Below, piece after piece: positions 9,254 to 17,277 of a DNA stretch of 64,000 nt. The first letter of the stretch is position 1. The number at the start of each line of letters is the position of its first letter. A program made the position numbers and the translations under genes. The stretch is from Pseudoduganella lutea. Lineage in GTDB: Bacteria > Pseudomonadota > Gammaproteobacteria > Burkholderiales > Burkholderiaceae_D. Where the stretch lies: NCBI RefSeq assembly GCF_004209755.1, contig NZ_CP035913.1, positions 7,254,001 to 7,318,000 on the forward strand. Direction: 5' to 3'. The notes beneath the pieces are model-generated. The model ran no database searches. It was not told where the DNA came from and saw only the letters and a list, made by a program, of their open reading frames with translations.

Positions 9254-9271
9254 ATTAACGCTATTGTTAAT
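9254..9271. promoter_or_regulatory. ATTAAC-N6-GTTAAT palindrome, candidate operator
   Basis: A 6-bp inverted repeat with spacer GCTATT, in a strongly AT-rich promoter region 98 nt before the small secreted protein gene. It pairs with the site at 7240-7256. Confidence 0.45.
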
Positions 9272-9369
9272 ATTGTAAAGTCTCGTATATACTGTACTCA
9301 TTGGTACGCTTTTAAAGCGCCTCTGTTCGTGCGGCCGCGCGACTCCCTCATTTCCATCGGAAGAACACC

Positions 9370-9630
9370 ATGAACATCCAACGCCATCGCCATTGGGCGC
9401 TCGCGGCCGCCCTGTGCGCGCTGTCGGCGCACGCGGCCGAACCGAAATCCACGCCAGCCGAAACCCCGGCCGCGCAGCAGGAACGCGCCGCCCGCGCCGA
9501 ATTCCTCGACAAGCAGAAGCAGCTGTTCGAGGAAAAACGCATCACGGTTGATGCGCCCGCCCGCGACTCCACCCCTGTACTCGACCTGCCACAGGAAGAA
9601 TCGGATACGCCGGGAGCGGTGAAGCGATGA
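9370..9630 (+). CDS. Small secreted protein of unknown function
   Basis: An 86-residue protein with a clear signal peptide (about 1-21, ending ALSAHAAEP) and a short, charged, Ala/Glu-rich mature part (EFLDKQKQLFEEKR) likely to be helical. I do not recognise a family. Its stop overlaps the ATG of the downstream GH3 gene (ATGA at 9627-9630), so the two are translationally coupled and the small protein probably works with, or primes translation of, the glucosidase. A GGAAG ribosome-binding site precedes the start. Confidence 0.7.
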   Translation: MNIQRHRHWALAAALCALSAHAAEPKSTPAETPAAQQERAARAEFLDKQKQLFEEKRITVDAPARDSTPVLDLPQEESDTPGAVKR

Positions 9631-12347
9631 AGCGATCCTCTGTCCTGCCCGGCGCCTTGCCGGCGATCGCTGTCCTCTGCCACGCCGTGCTGCCCCTCGC
9701 CGCCACCGCCGGCCCCGTACAGGGGAACGAAGTGGAAGCCCGCGTCGGCGCGATGATCGACAACATGAGCCTCGCGCAGAAGTTCGGCTTCATCCGTGTC
9801 AACGACGGCCACATGCTGCCGGTGCTGCCATCGCAAGGCTTGCCGGGCACCGTGGCCTACGATTCCTCGATGGGTGTGCACGTTGGCCTCGGCACGTTCG
9901 GCGCCCAGTTTCCGTCGCAATCGGCGCTGGCGGCCACGTGGAGCATCAATCGCGCCCAGCAGTTCGGGCTGGCGCTCGGCTACGAGACCCGCCAGGCCGG
10001 CGCGCAGCAGATGCTGTCGCCGGGCCTGAACATGTTCCGCACGCCGTTCAACGGCCGCAATGCCGAATATGTCAGCGGCGAGGATCCGTTCCTGGGCGCC
10101 GTGCTGGGCCCGGCGATCACGAACGCCATCCAGGCCCAGGGCATCCAGGCGGCCGCCAAGCACTACGTGGCCAACGACCAGGAAGCCAACCGCCACCTGC
10201 TCGACGTGACCGTGGACGAGCGCACGCTGCGCGAAATCTACCTGCCCGGCTTTGAATCGACGGTGAAGAACGCGAATCCGGCGTCCGTGATGTGCGCGTT
10301 CAACAAGATCAACGGCGACTACGGCTGCGAGAGCCATCACCTGATCACCGAGGTGCTGAAGGGCGAATGGGGCTTCCGCGGCTTCGTGATGAGCGACTTC
10401 AACTCGATCCACCACCCGCAGAAGGCGGCGTGGGCGGGCGCCGACCTCGACATGCCGAGCGGCCTGGCGTTCACGGACCAGACAATGTACGACCTGGTCT
10501 ACAGCAACCAGGTGCCGATGAACGTGCTGGACGACAAGGTGCGCCGCAACCTGCGCGCGATGGTCAGCTACGGCTTCGACAAGACCCTGCCCGTGCCGAC
10601 GCCGCTGGATACCACGTACGGCGATGCCGCCTCCCTGGCGGTGGCGCGCGAGGGCATCGTGCTGCTGCAGAATGACAGCGGCAAGGGTGGCTCGATGCCC
10701 CTGCTGCCGCTGGCGACGAATGCCCGCGTGGCGGTGATCGGCGACCTGGCGCAGCAGTCCCCGGCTTCGCCGTTCGGCACGGCATGGGCGCCGGCGAACC
10801 GCTACGTGACGGAATTGAGCGGCCTGCGCCAGCTGAACGTGGACCCGGCCAACGTGACGTTCATTCCCGCGCTGTCGCTGAACCCGGCGCAAGCCATCTG
10901 GTACCAGCCCGGATCGACGGCGGCCGCACTGGCGCCCGGCCTGAAGGCCGAATACTTCACCAATACGACGCTGGCCGGCTCGCCCGCGACGACGCGCGTC
11001 GAACCCGGCGTGGCGCTGGACTTCATGGCCGGCAGCAATGTCACGGCGGCGGGCACCAGCACGCTGGCCGGCATCGCCACGGGCGCCGGCGCGTTCTCGG
11101 CGCGCTTCACGGGCACCATCCGCCCCACCGTCACCGGTGCGCATGTGTTCAAGGTGCGCGCCGATGGCGCCTACAAGCTGTGGGTCAATGGCGAACTGGT
11201 GATCGACTTCGACGGCGTGCCGGTCGCGGGCGACGTGGTCAACGCGTTGGCAAAATCGGGCAAGACGGCGCAACTGAAGGCCGGGTCCCTGTACAGCGTG
11301 AAGCTGGAATACCGCCGGGTGAGCGGCGCCTACTTCCCGGTGCTGGGCGGCATCAACGGTATCCAGATGAGCTGGGCCTCGCTGTCCGCCCCAGGCAACC
11401 TGGCCAGCTACGACGCGGTCGTCGTCGCCGTCGGCAAGAACGCCGAGCATGAAGGCGAAGGCATCGACGTGGCGTATGAACTGCCGGAATTCCAGTCCGA
11501 GCTCGTGGCCAGCGTGGCCAAGGTCAACGCCAACACGATCGTGGTCGTGCATGGCGGCGGCCCTTCCGAGATGAAGAGCTGGTCGAAGAAGACGGCGGCC
11601 GTGCTGCAGGCCTGGTATCCGGGCCAGTTCGGCGGCCAGGCGCTGGCCGAGATCCTCTACGGCACGGTCAACCCGTCCGGCAAGCTGCCGGTCACGATCG
11701 GCGGCACCGCGGCCGATTACCCGACGACCGCCGGCTATGGCGCGATCGCCGACTACCAGCCATCGGGCACCTTCGCCGACGCGTCGACCAACCAGGCGCG
11801 GAAGAAGATGGCCTATGCGGAAGGTGTGTTCATGGGCTACCGCGGCTTCGACAAGACCGGCGTGAAGCCGCTGTATCCGTTCGGCTTCGGGCTGTCGTAT
11901 ACCACGTTCGGCTATTCGGGCCTGGCGCTGTCCGGCACGGACCTGAATGCCGGATCGACCATCGACGCAACGTTCACGCTGACCAACCGCGGCACGCAGG
12001 CCGGCTACGAAGTGGCGCAGCTGTACGTGCGCCCCGCCGCGGCCACGGTGGCGCGCCCGAAACAGGAGCTGAAGGGCTTCGCCAAGGTGTTCCTGCGCGC
12101 CGGTGAAAGCAAGACCGTCACGATCCCGGTCGATGCGCGTTCGCTGAGCTTCTACGACGTGGCCACGGGCAGCTGGCAAGTCCCTGCCGGTAAATACACC
12201 GTGCACGTGGGCAGCTCTTCCGTGGACCTGCCGCTGAAGACCACGCTGTCCGTGAAGACGGCCCTGCGGCTGTCGACCGGCGCCTCCAACCCGTTGCCGG
12301 CTCCGGTGCGGGAAGCCGTGCAGGTCGCCGCGGATCGGGCTTACTAA
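9627..12347 (+). CDS. GH3 beta-glucosidase with PA14 domain
   Basis: A 906-residue exported hydrolase. A signal peptide (about 1-28) precedes the GH3 N-terminal TIM barrel with AAKHYVANDQE and nucleophile D257 in FVMSDFNS. The GH3 C-terminal alpha/beta domain carries a PA14 insertion (about 431-581, with LKAEYFTNTTLAG), and a fibronectin-III-like domain sits near the C-terminus (about 790-885). PA14 insertions in GH3 enzymes usually shape specificity for oligosaccharide ends. It most likely releases glucose from beta-glucans in the periplasm or outside. It is coupled to the small secreted protein upstream, and a strong hairpin follows it. Confidence 0.92.
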   Translation: MKRSSVLPGALPAIAVLCHAVLPLAATAGPVQGNEVEARVGAMIDNMSLAQKFGFIRVNDGHMLPVLPSQGLPGTVAYDSSMGVHVGLGTFGAQFPSQSALAATWSINRAQQFGLALGYETRQAGAQQMLSPGLNMFRTPFNGRNAEYVSGEDPFLGAVLGPAITNAIQAQGIQAAAKHYVANDQEANRHLLDVTVDERTLREIYLPGFESTVKNANPASVMCAFNKINGDYGCESHHLITEVLKGEWGFRGFVMSDFNSIHHPQKAAWAGADLDMPSGLAFTDQTMYDLVYSNQVPMNVLDDKVRRNLRAMVSYGFDKTLPVPTPLDTTYGDAASLAVAREGIVLLQNDSGKGGSMPLLPLATNARVAVIGDLAQQSPASPFGTAWAPANRYVTELSGLRQLNVDPANVTFIPALSLNPAQAIWYQPGSTAAALAPGLKAEYFTNTTLAGSPATTRVEPGVALDFMAGSNVTAAGTSTLAGIATGAGAFSARFTGTIRPTVTGAHVFKVRADGAYKLWVNGELVIDFDGVPVAGDVVNALAKSGKTAQLKAGSLYSVKLEYRRVSGAYFPVLGGINGIQMSWASLSAPGNLASYDAVVVAVGKNAEHEGEGIDVAYELPEFQSELVASVAKVNANTIVVVHGGGPSEMKSWSKKTAAVLQAWYPGQFGGQALAEILYGTVNPSGKLPVTIGGTAADYPTTAGYGAIADYQPSGTFADASTNQARKKMAYAEGVFMGYRGFDKTGVKPLYPFGFGLSYTTFGYSGLALSGTDLNAGSTIDATFTLTNRGTQAGYEVAQLYVRPAAATVARPKQELKGFAKVFLRAGESKTVTIPVDARSLSFYDVATGSWQVPAGKYTVHVGSSSVDLPLKTTLSVKTALRLSTGASNPLPAPVREAVQVAADRAY

Positions 12348-12374
12348 GCACGCGGCCTGTCATCGCGACAGCTG

Positions 12375-12409
12375 CCACGGGCCGGTCATTGCGCCGGCCC
12401 GTGGCTTTT
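12375..12409 (+). terminator. Rho-independent terminator after GH3 gene
   Basis: A 12-bp GC-rich stem (CCACGGGCCGG / CCGGCCCGTGG) with a short loop and the run CTTTTC, 28 nt after the GH3 stop. Confidence 0.75.
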
Positions 12410-12566
12410 CCCCATCCGCACCAACAGCATCGCGCCGCCAACGGCCGTGGATCCCCTTCGCCGCCGTGCAGCAGGCGCTCGTCCTCTCTCTCTCTCCCTC
12501 CTCTGATACCGGAAGATCGCGCGCCATCGAACCGCCTGTCCAATCATGTGCAGCAGCGTAAATAGT

Positions 12567-12600
12567 GTTCGATCACCGCACAAACGGTTGTCTATCGAAC
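12567..12600. promoter_or_regulatory. PcaR/PobR-like IclR operator upstream of MFS transporter
   Basis: GTTCGAT and ATCGAAC form an inverted repeat with a 20-bp spacer. The left part, GTTCGATCACCGCAC, closely matches the PcaR box GTTCGATAATCGCAC (recalled from the literature). A TATAGT -10-like hexamer follows at 12611-12616. The position, about 170-200 nt before an aromatic-acid transporter gene, fits control by an IclR-type regulator of protocatechuate or 4-hydroxybenzoate metabolism. Confidence 0.55.
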
Positions 12601-12769
12601 GGACGTTCAGTATAGTTGCTGCGCGATCCCGCCGGCCGGCCCGTGGCCGGGCGGACGCAATATCATTTATCCGGGCGCCGACGGGCGTGCGTGCCCCCGC
12701 AACGCGGGCGCATCGGCGGCAAGAAAGCACCTACCGCACCGCCCGGGCTTCACGTATCAAGGAGACTGC

Positions 12770-14101
12770 ATGGAAAACCAAGCGCTGGACGTCCGGACCC
12801 ATATCAATGGCCGGAACATGTCCAGGTACCAGTGGCTGCTGCTCGGCCTTTGCTTCCTCATCGTCGCCACCGACGGCATGGACGTGGCGATCATGGGCTT
12901 CCTGGCCCCGGACATCATTGCCGAATGGGGTATCTCGCGCACCGCGTTCGGCGTGGCGATGAGCGCCACCCCGGTCGGACTGGCCATCGGCGCGCTGTTC
13001 GTCGGCCCCATGTCGGACCGCTGGGGCCGCAAGCGCATGCTGCTGGGCGCCGTCGCGCTGTTCGGCATCTTCAACCTGCTGAGCGCAGCCGCGAACGATA
13101 TCGTGGTGCTGGGCCTGCTGCGCTTCCTCACCGGCCTGGGCCTGGGTGCGGCGATGCCCTGCTGTACCACGCTGCTGTCCGAATACGTGCCGGAGCGTTC
13201 GCGCAGCACGCTGCTGGCCGTGATGTTTACCGGCTTTAACCTGGGCTCCGCGCTGATCGGCTTTGCCGCGGCGGCGCTTCTGCCGTCGCATGGCTGGCGC
13301 GCCATGCTGCTGATGGGTGGCGCGATTCCGTTGCTGTGCCTGCCCTTCTATGTGTGGCTGCTGCCGGAATCGGCGCGCTTCATGGTGGTGCGCAAGATGG
13401 ACCCGGCGAAGATCGCCGCCACGCTGCGCCGCGTGGTCGGCGGCACGTTCTCCGACGCGACCCGCTTCCACGTCAGCGAACCGCCGGTCGCCACCGGCCA
13501 CCCGGTGGCCACGCTCGTCTCGCCGACGTACAAGACGATGACGTTGTCGCTGTGGACCACATATTTCATGGGCCTGCTGGTGATCTACCTGCTGGGCGGC
13601 TGGCTGCCGACGCTGATCCGCGACGCGGGCCTGCCGATCGAACGGGCCGCGAGCCTGACGGCGCTGTTCCAGCTGGGCGGCACGGTCGGCGCGCTCGTGG
13701 TGGGCTTCTACATGGACCGCTGGCGCGCCAACCGCGTGATCGGGCTGGCCTACGGCGGCGGCGCGATCTTCATTCTCGCGCTGGCGGCCAGCGACATCCA
13801 CTCGGCGATGTTCACGGCATTCGTGATGCTGGCGGGCTTCTGCATGAACGGCGCGCAGACCGGCATGACCGCGTTCGCGCCGGCCTGCTACCCCACCGCG
13901 GTGCGTGCCACCGGCGTGTCGTGGATGCTGGGCATCGGCCGCTTCGGCAGTATCCTCGGTTCCTTCCTCGGCGGCGTGCTGCTGTCGATGGGCTGGGGCT
14001 TCTCCGCCGTGATCGCCATCCTCGGCATCCCGGCCGCCATCGCCGGCATGGCGATCCTGCTCGTGCATGCCGGCGCGCGGGGTGCGCCAAAGGCTGCGTG
14101 A
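12770..14101 (+). CDS. AAHS-family MFS transporter for aromatic acids (PcaK-like)
   Basis: A 443-residue 12-TM inner-membrane symporter. The first helix has DGMDVAIMGFLAP, typical of the aromatic acid:H+ symporter family, where the TM1 Asp is needed for transport. The loop 2-3 motif is GPMSDRWGRKR, and TM4 has FLTGLGLGAAMP. It probably imports 4-hydroxybenzoate, protocatechuate or a similar lignin-derived acid. AAGGAGACTGC precedes the ATG. It stands alone; no ring-cleavage genes lie within the window. The IclR-type operator upstream supports the substrate class. Confidence 0.88.
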   Translation: MENQALDVRTHINGRNMSRYQWLLLGLCFLIVATDGMDVAIMGFLAPDIIAEWGISRTAFGVAMSATPVGLAIGALFVGPMSDRWGRKRMLLGAVALFGIFNLLSAAANDIVVLGLLRFLTGLGLGAAMPCCTTLLSEYVPERSRSTLLAVMFTGFNLGSALIGFAAAALLPSHGWRAMLLMGGAIPLLCLPFYVWLLPESARFMVVRKMDPAKIAATLRRVVGGTFSDATRFHVSEPPVATGHPVATLVSPTYKTMTLSLWTTYFMGLLVIYLLGGWLPTLIRDAGLPIERAASLTALFQLGGTVGALVVGFYMDRWRANRVIGLAYGGGAIFILALAASDIHSAMFTAFVMLAGFCMNGAQTGMTAFAPACYPTAVRATGVSWMLGIGRFGSILGSFLGGVLLSMGWGFSAVIAILGIPAAIAGMAILLVHAGARGAPKAA

Positions 14102-14151
14102 CGCGTGACCGGCACGCACCTTACAGGCACCTGACAGACACGTGACATTAC

Positions 14152-14175
14152 AGGCGGCAGTGCGCACTGCCGCCT
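14152..14175 (+). terminator. Perfect 24-bp palindrome, possible terminator
   Basis: AGGCGGCAGTGC followed by its exact reverse complement, 50 nt after the MFS stop. It lacks a T-run, so it may act as a rho-dependent 3' end or mRNA stabiliser instead. Confidence 0.4.
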
Positions 14176-14257
14176 GATCCGTAGCGCCGCGCATCGGCAA
14201 AATTCCCTACCCTAGTCCATATCGGCCAACAGGCCTTTCGACTAACGGAGAATTACC

Positions 14258-15325
14258 TTGCTGATCACCACGCGAAAAACTGTCAGCCTCGCCCTGCAGG
14301 GCGGCGGCACCTACGGCGCCTTTACCTGGGGCGTACTGGACCGGCTGCTCGACGAAGAGCACCTCGTCATCGATTCACTGACCGGCAGCAGCGCCGGCGC
14401 CATCAATTCCGTCGTCACGGCCGATGGCTACGCCTATGGCGGCGGCCGGCGCGGCGCGCAGGCCGCGCTGCGCCGCTTCTGGACGACACTGGGCCAGGTA
14501 TCGCTGATGAGCCCCCTGCAACGGTCGCCGGTGGACCGGCTCACCGGCCGCTGGGACATGGGAAACACACCCGCCTACCACCTGATGGAAATGATGGGGG
14601 CGATCATCGGACCCGTGACCAATGTGCCGCTCACCATCAATCCGCTGAAGCAGTTCCTGTCGACGATGATCAATTTCGAGCGGGTGCGCGGCTGCGAGGA
14701 ATTCGAACTGTTCATCGGCGCCACCAATGTGCGCACCGGGACGGGGAAGATCTTCCGGCGCCGCGAGCTCGACGTGCAGAAGGTGGTGGCCTCCGCCTGC
14801 CTGCCGACCGTGTTCGCCGGCGTGCAGATCGACGGCGAACTGTATTGGGACGGCAGCTACGTCGCCAATCCGCCCCTGTTCCCGCTGCTCGAACGCCCGG
14901 CGCGCGACGTGATCGTCGTGCAGATCAATCCGATCGCGCGCACCGAACTGCCGCGCAGCCAGGCCGACATTGCCAACCGCTCCAACGAAATCGCCTTCAA
15001 CATCGCCTTCGTGCGGGAAATCAGCGCGCTGCTCCACCACCAGGATCTGGCGGACGAGGAACGGGCCGCGCGCATGGCCGGCACGCCCACGCGCCTGCAC
15101 CTGATCAGCGGGCTGGACGAGCTTTCCGGCCTTGGTTTCTCCAGCAAGTTCAATTCCGAACTGCCCTTCCTGGAAAAGCTGCACGGACTCGGCGCACAGG
15201 CCGCGGAAGCCTGGCTGCGCGAGCACGGGAGCGACCTGGGGAAACGGTCCACACTCGACCCGGCGCGCATCTTCACGGCGGACAAGGTGCTCGAACAGGA
15301 AGCGTCATCGGCCTGTCATGTTTGA
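14258..15325 (+). CDS. Patatin-like phospholipase
   Basis: A 355-residue cytoplasmic lipid acyl hydrolase. The oxyanion loop LALQGGGTYGAF is at about 10-21, the nucleophile elbow GSSAG near 50, and the catalytic Asp in YWDGSYVANPP near 206; together these make the Ser-Asp dyad of patatins. The start is TTG at 14258 with GGAG 7 nt upstream. A polyphosphate kinase gene begins 44 nt after the stop on the same strand, so co-transcription is likely. In related bacteria such patatins are linked to membrane lipid turnover or polyhydroxyalkanoate granules; the substrate here is unknown. Confidence 0.87.
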   Translation: MLITTRKTVSLALQGGGTYGAFTWGVLDRLLDEEHLVIDSLTGSSAGAINSVVTADGYAYGGGRRGAQAALRRFWTTLGQVSLMSPLQRSPVDRLTGRWDMGNTPAYHLMEMMGAIIGPVTNVPLTINPLKQFLSTMINFERVRGCEEFELFIGATNVRTGTGKIFRRRELDVQKVVASACLPTVFAGVQIDGELYWDGSYVANPPLFPLLERPARDVIVVQINPIARTELPRSQADIANRSNEIAFNIAFVREISALLHHQDLADEERAARMAGTPTRLHLISGLDELSGLGFSSKFNSELPFLEKLHGLGAQAAEAWLREHGSDLGKRSTLDPARIFTADKVLEQEASSACHV

Positions 15326-15369
15326 TCCGTAAGCTGTAGCGCCATCCACCCTCGTTGCCGGAGTACCGC

Positions 15370-16290
15370 ATGTTGCAAAACAATCCCGAAGACCAGATGC
15401 ACCGCGTGCAGCGCGACATCGCCGACAGTTACGACGAGGAGCTGGAACTGGAGCTGGACGATCGCGAGCTCGATCCGGAAACGCTGTTGCCGGTGCACGG
15501 ACGCAGCGACGAGGAGCGGGAAGCACGCCGCGCCTACTTCAGCGAGTTGTTCCGCCTGCAGGCGGAACTGGTGAAATTGCAGGACTGGGTCGTGCACACG
15601 GGCCACCGGGTGGTGATCCTGTTCGAGGGTCGCGACGCGGCCGGCAAGGGCGGCGTCATCAAGCGCATCGCGCAGCGCCTGAATCCCCGCGTGTGCCGCG
15701 TGACCGCCCTGCCCGCGCCGAACGACCGGGAACGCACTCAATGGTACTTCCAGCGCTATGTATGCCACCTGCCGGCCGCCGGCGAGATCGTGCTGTTCGA
15801 CCGCAGCTGGTACAACCGCGCCGGCGTGGAACGGGTCATGGGCTTCTGCACCGATGACGAGTACGAGGAATTCTTCCAGACCGTGCCCGAATTCGAGCGC
15901 ATGCTGGCCCGCTCCGGCATCCAGCTGATCAAGTACTGGTTCTCGATCTCCGACGAGGAACAGAACGCCCGTTTCCTGGCCCGCATCCACGATCCGCTGA
16001 AGCAGTGGAAACTGTCGCCGATGGACCTGGAGTCGCGCCGCCGCTGGGAGGAATACACGAAGGCCAAGGAAATCATGCTGGAGCGCACCCACATCCCCGA
16101 GGCGAAGTGGTGGGTCGTACAGGGCGTGGACAAGAAGAAGGCGCGCCTGAACTGCATCGCGCACCTGCTCGAGCAGATTCCCTACGAGGTGGTCGAACGG
16201 CCGGCGATCGCGCTGCCGGAGCGCGAGTACCACGAAGACTACGTGCGTCGGCCGGTGCCGGCGGAGATTGTCGTGCCCGAGGTCTACTGA
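15370..16290 (+). CDS. ppk2: Polyphosphate kinase 2
   Basis: A 306-residue PPK2-family enzyme that transfers phosphate between polyphosphate and nucleotides, usually making GTP or ATP from the diphosphate. Walker A is FEGRDAAGKGG (residues about 78-88), Walker B is LFDRSWYNRAGVER, and the C-terminal part has the conserved LERTHIPEAKWWVV. The length fits single-domain PPK2. CGGAG 6 nt upstream favours ATG 15370 over the TTG five codons earlier. It forms a probable operon with the patatin gene. The acidic N-terminal stretch (EELELELDDRELD) is typical of the family. Confidence 0.93.
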   Translation: MLQNNPEDQMHRVQRDIADSYDEELELELDDRELDPETLLPVHGRSDEEREARRAYFSELFRLQAELVKLQDWVVHTGHRVVILFEGRDAAGKGGVIKRIAQRLNPRVCRVTALPAPNDRERTQWYFQRYVCHLPAAGEIVLFDRSWYNRAGVERVMGFCTDDEYEEFFQTVPEFERMLARSGIQLIKYWFSISDEEQNARFLARIHDPLKQWKLSPMDLESRRRWEEYTKAKEIMLERTHIPEAKWWVVQGVDKKKARLNCIAHLLEQIPYEVVERPAIALPEREYHEDYVRRPVPAEIVVPEVY

Positions 16291-16385
16291 CCCCTGCCGT
16301 CCCTTGCCGACTCGCTGGCCGAACCTTTACCGGCGCAGCGGAAGGGGCAAAGCGCCAGGCCCCGCGCCTTGGTTGTTGGCGCGCC

Positions 16386-16928
16386 TTAGTTGATGGCGCG
16401 CTTGTCGGCGCCGGCCGCGAGGCCCCCGCCATGGCCCCATGTCGGCCAGCTGTCATCGCGCGCCGGCGGCTGCGGCCGCGATAGCGCGAGCTTCATCGCG
16501 CCGATCACTTCATCCTTGGCCTGCAGGCGCTCGCGCCATGTCACGTCCGCCGCCTGGCGGGTGGCCTTTTCCAGCTGGGCGATCCGCTCCAGCAAGGCCA
16601 TGCGGTGCTCGCAGGCCGCCAGCCGCTCGCGCAGCATGGCCACCTCCATCGCCGCTTCCCGTGCTGCGTCATCCGCCCCGCCGCCGTCCACCTGGCGCAG
16701 CACGGCCTGGATCGCCTTGTCCGTCGCTGCCGGCGATGCACCCGGCGCGCCCGGTTCCTCGCGGCGGCCGATTTCACCATAAGCGCGCGCCAGCGCCACC
16801 GAATCGATCTTCAGCGTGCCGTCGGCCGTGAACACCTTGTCGAGCCGCCCTTTTTCCAGGTCGCGGTAAATGGAAGCACGGCTGCGGCGCGCCAGGCGCG
16901 CGGCTTCGGTAACGGTCAGGAGTGCCAT
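16386..16928 (-). CDS. KfrA/MerR-like DNA-binding protein with coiled coil
   Basis: A 180-residue protein. The N-terminus (1-50) is a helix-turn-helix with LLTVTEAARLARRSRASIYR, as in MerR/excisionase-like folds. The middle and C-terminal part (about 85-150) is Ala/Glu/Arg-rich and predicted coiled coil. This layout resembles plasmid KfrA-type and so-called entry-exclusion HTH proteins. The ATG at 16928 places the HTH at the very N-terminus, but no good ribosome-binding site is visible; a longer start at 16976 or 17081 cannot be excluded. It is convergent with ppk2 and divergent from the SdrD-repeat gene, which it might regulate. Confidence 0.65.
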   Translation of the reverse strand: MALLTVTEAARLARRSRASIYRDLEKGRLDKVFTADGTLKIDSVALARAYGEIGRREEPGAPGASPAATDKAIQAVLRQVDGGGADDAAREAAMEVAMLRERLAACEHRMALLERIAQLEKATRQAADVTWRERLQAKDEVIGAMKLALSRPQPPARDDSWPTWGHGGGLAAGADKRAIN

Positions 16929-17277
16929 GAGGTCGATCGAGGGGTAAAGGCTCGCATGATGACTGGCCGATAACATTTCGTCAAGGCACTCCGCCAGGTG
17001 CACATGCGTCCTGTCCAGGACGTGCGAATTACAACAAGTTTTATTACATCGAATGTAACTTTCGTTGAAACTTAAAAACATTTATTTACTATTGGTACTA
17101 CGCAGATCAAAATGCTATACAATCAGCAACATGTATGTCTGAGCTGCATCAAAACGGCCGCTCGTACTTTTCTTCCCGGCAGAGGCTGTACCCAACACCT
17201 GTACTGCGCCCCGGGGCAACCCCCGTCCGTCTACGCATCCATGAAATGCGCAGGACTGGCATTGGAGCACACACTGC
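16929..17277. promoter_or_regulatory. 349-nt AT-rich divergent intergenic region
   Basis: This lies between the HTH gene and the SdrD-repeat gene. It is clearly AT-richer than the surroundings at about 17025-17130. A plausible plus-strand promoter is TTGAAA (17067-17072), 16 nt, TACTAT (17089-17094), giving a long leader before ATG 17278. No convincing small gene was seen. Confidence 0.35.

Noticed and set aside
9348..12206. 952-codon antisense frame over the GH3 gene
   Set aside because: Shadow of a well-supported GH3 enzyme; no domain pattern.
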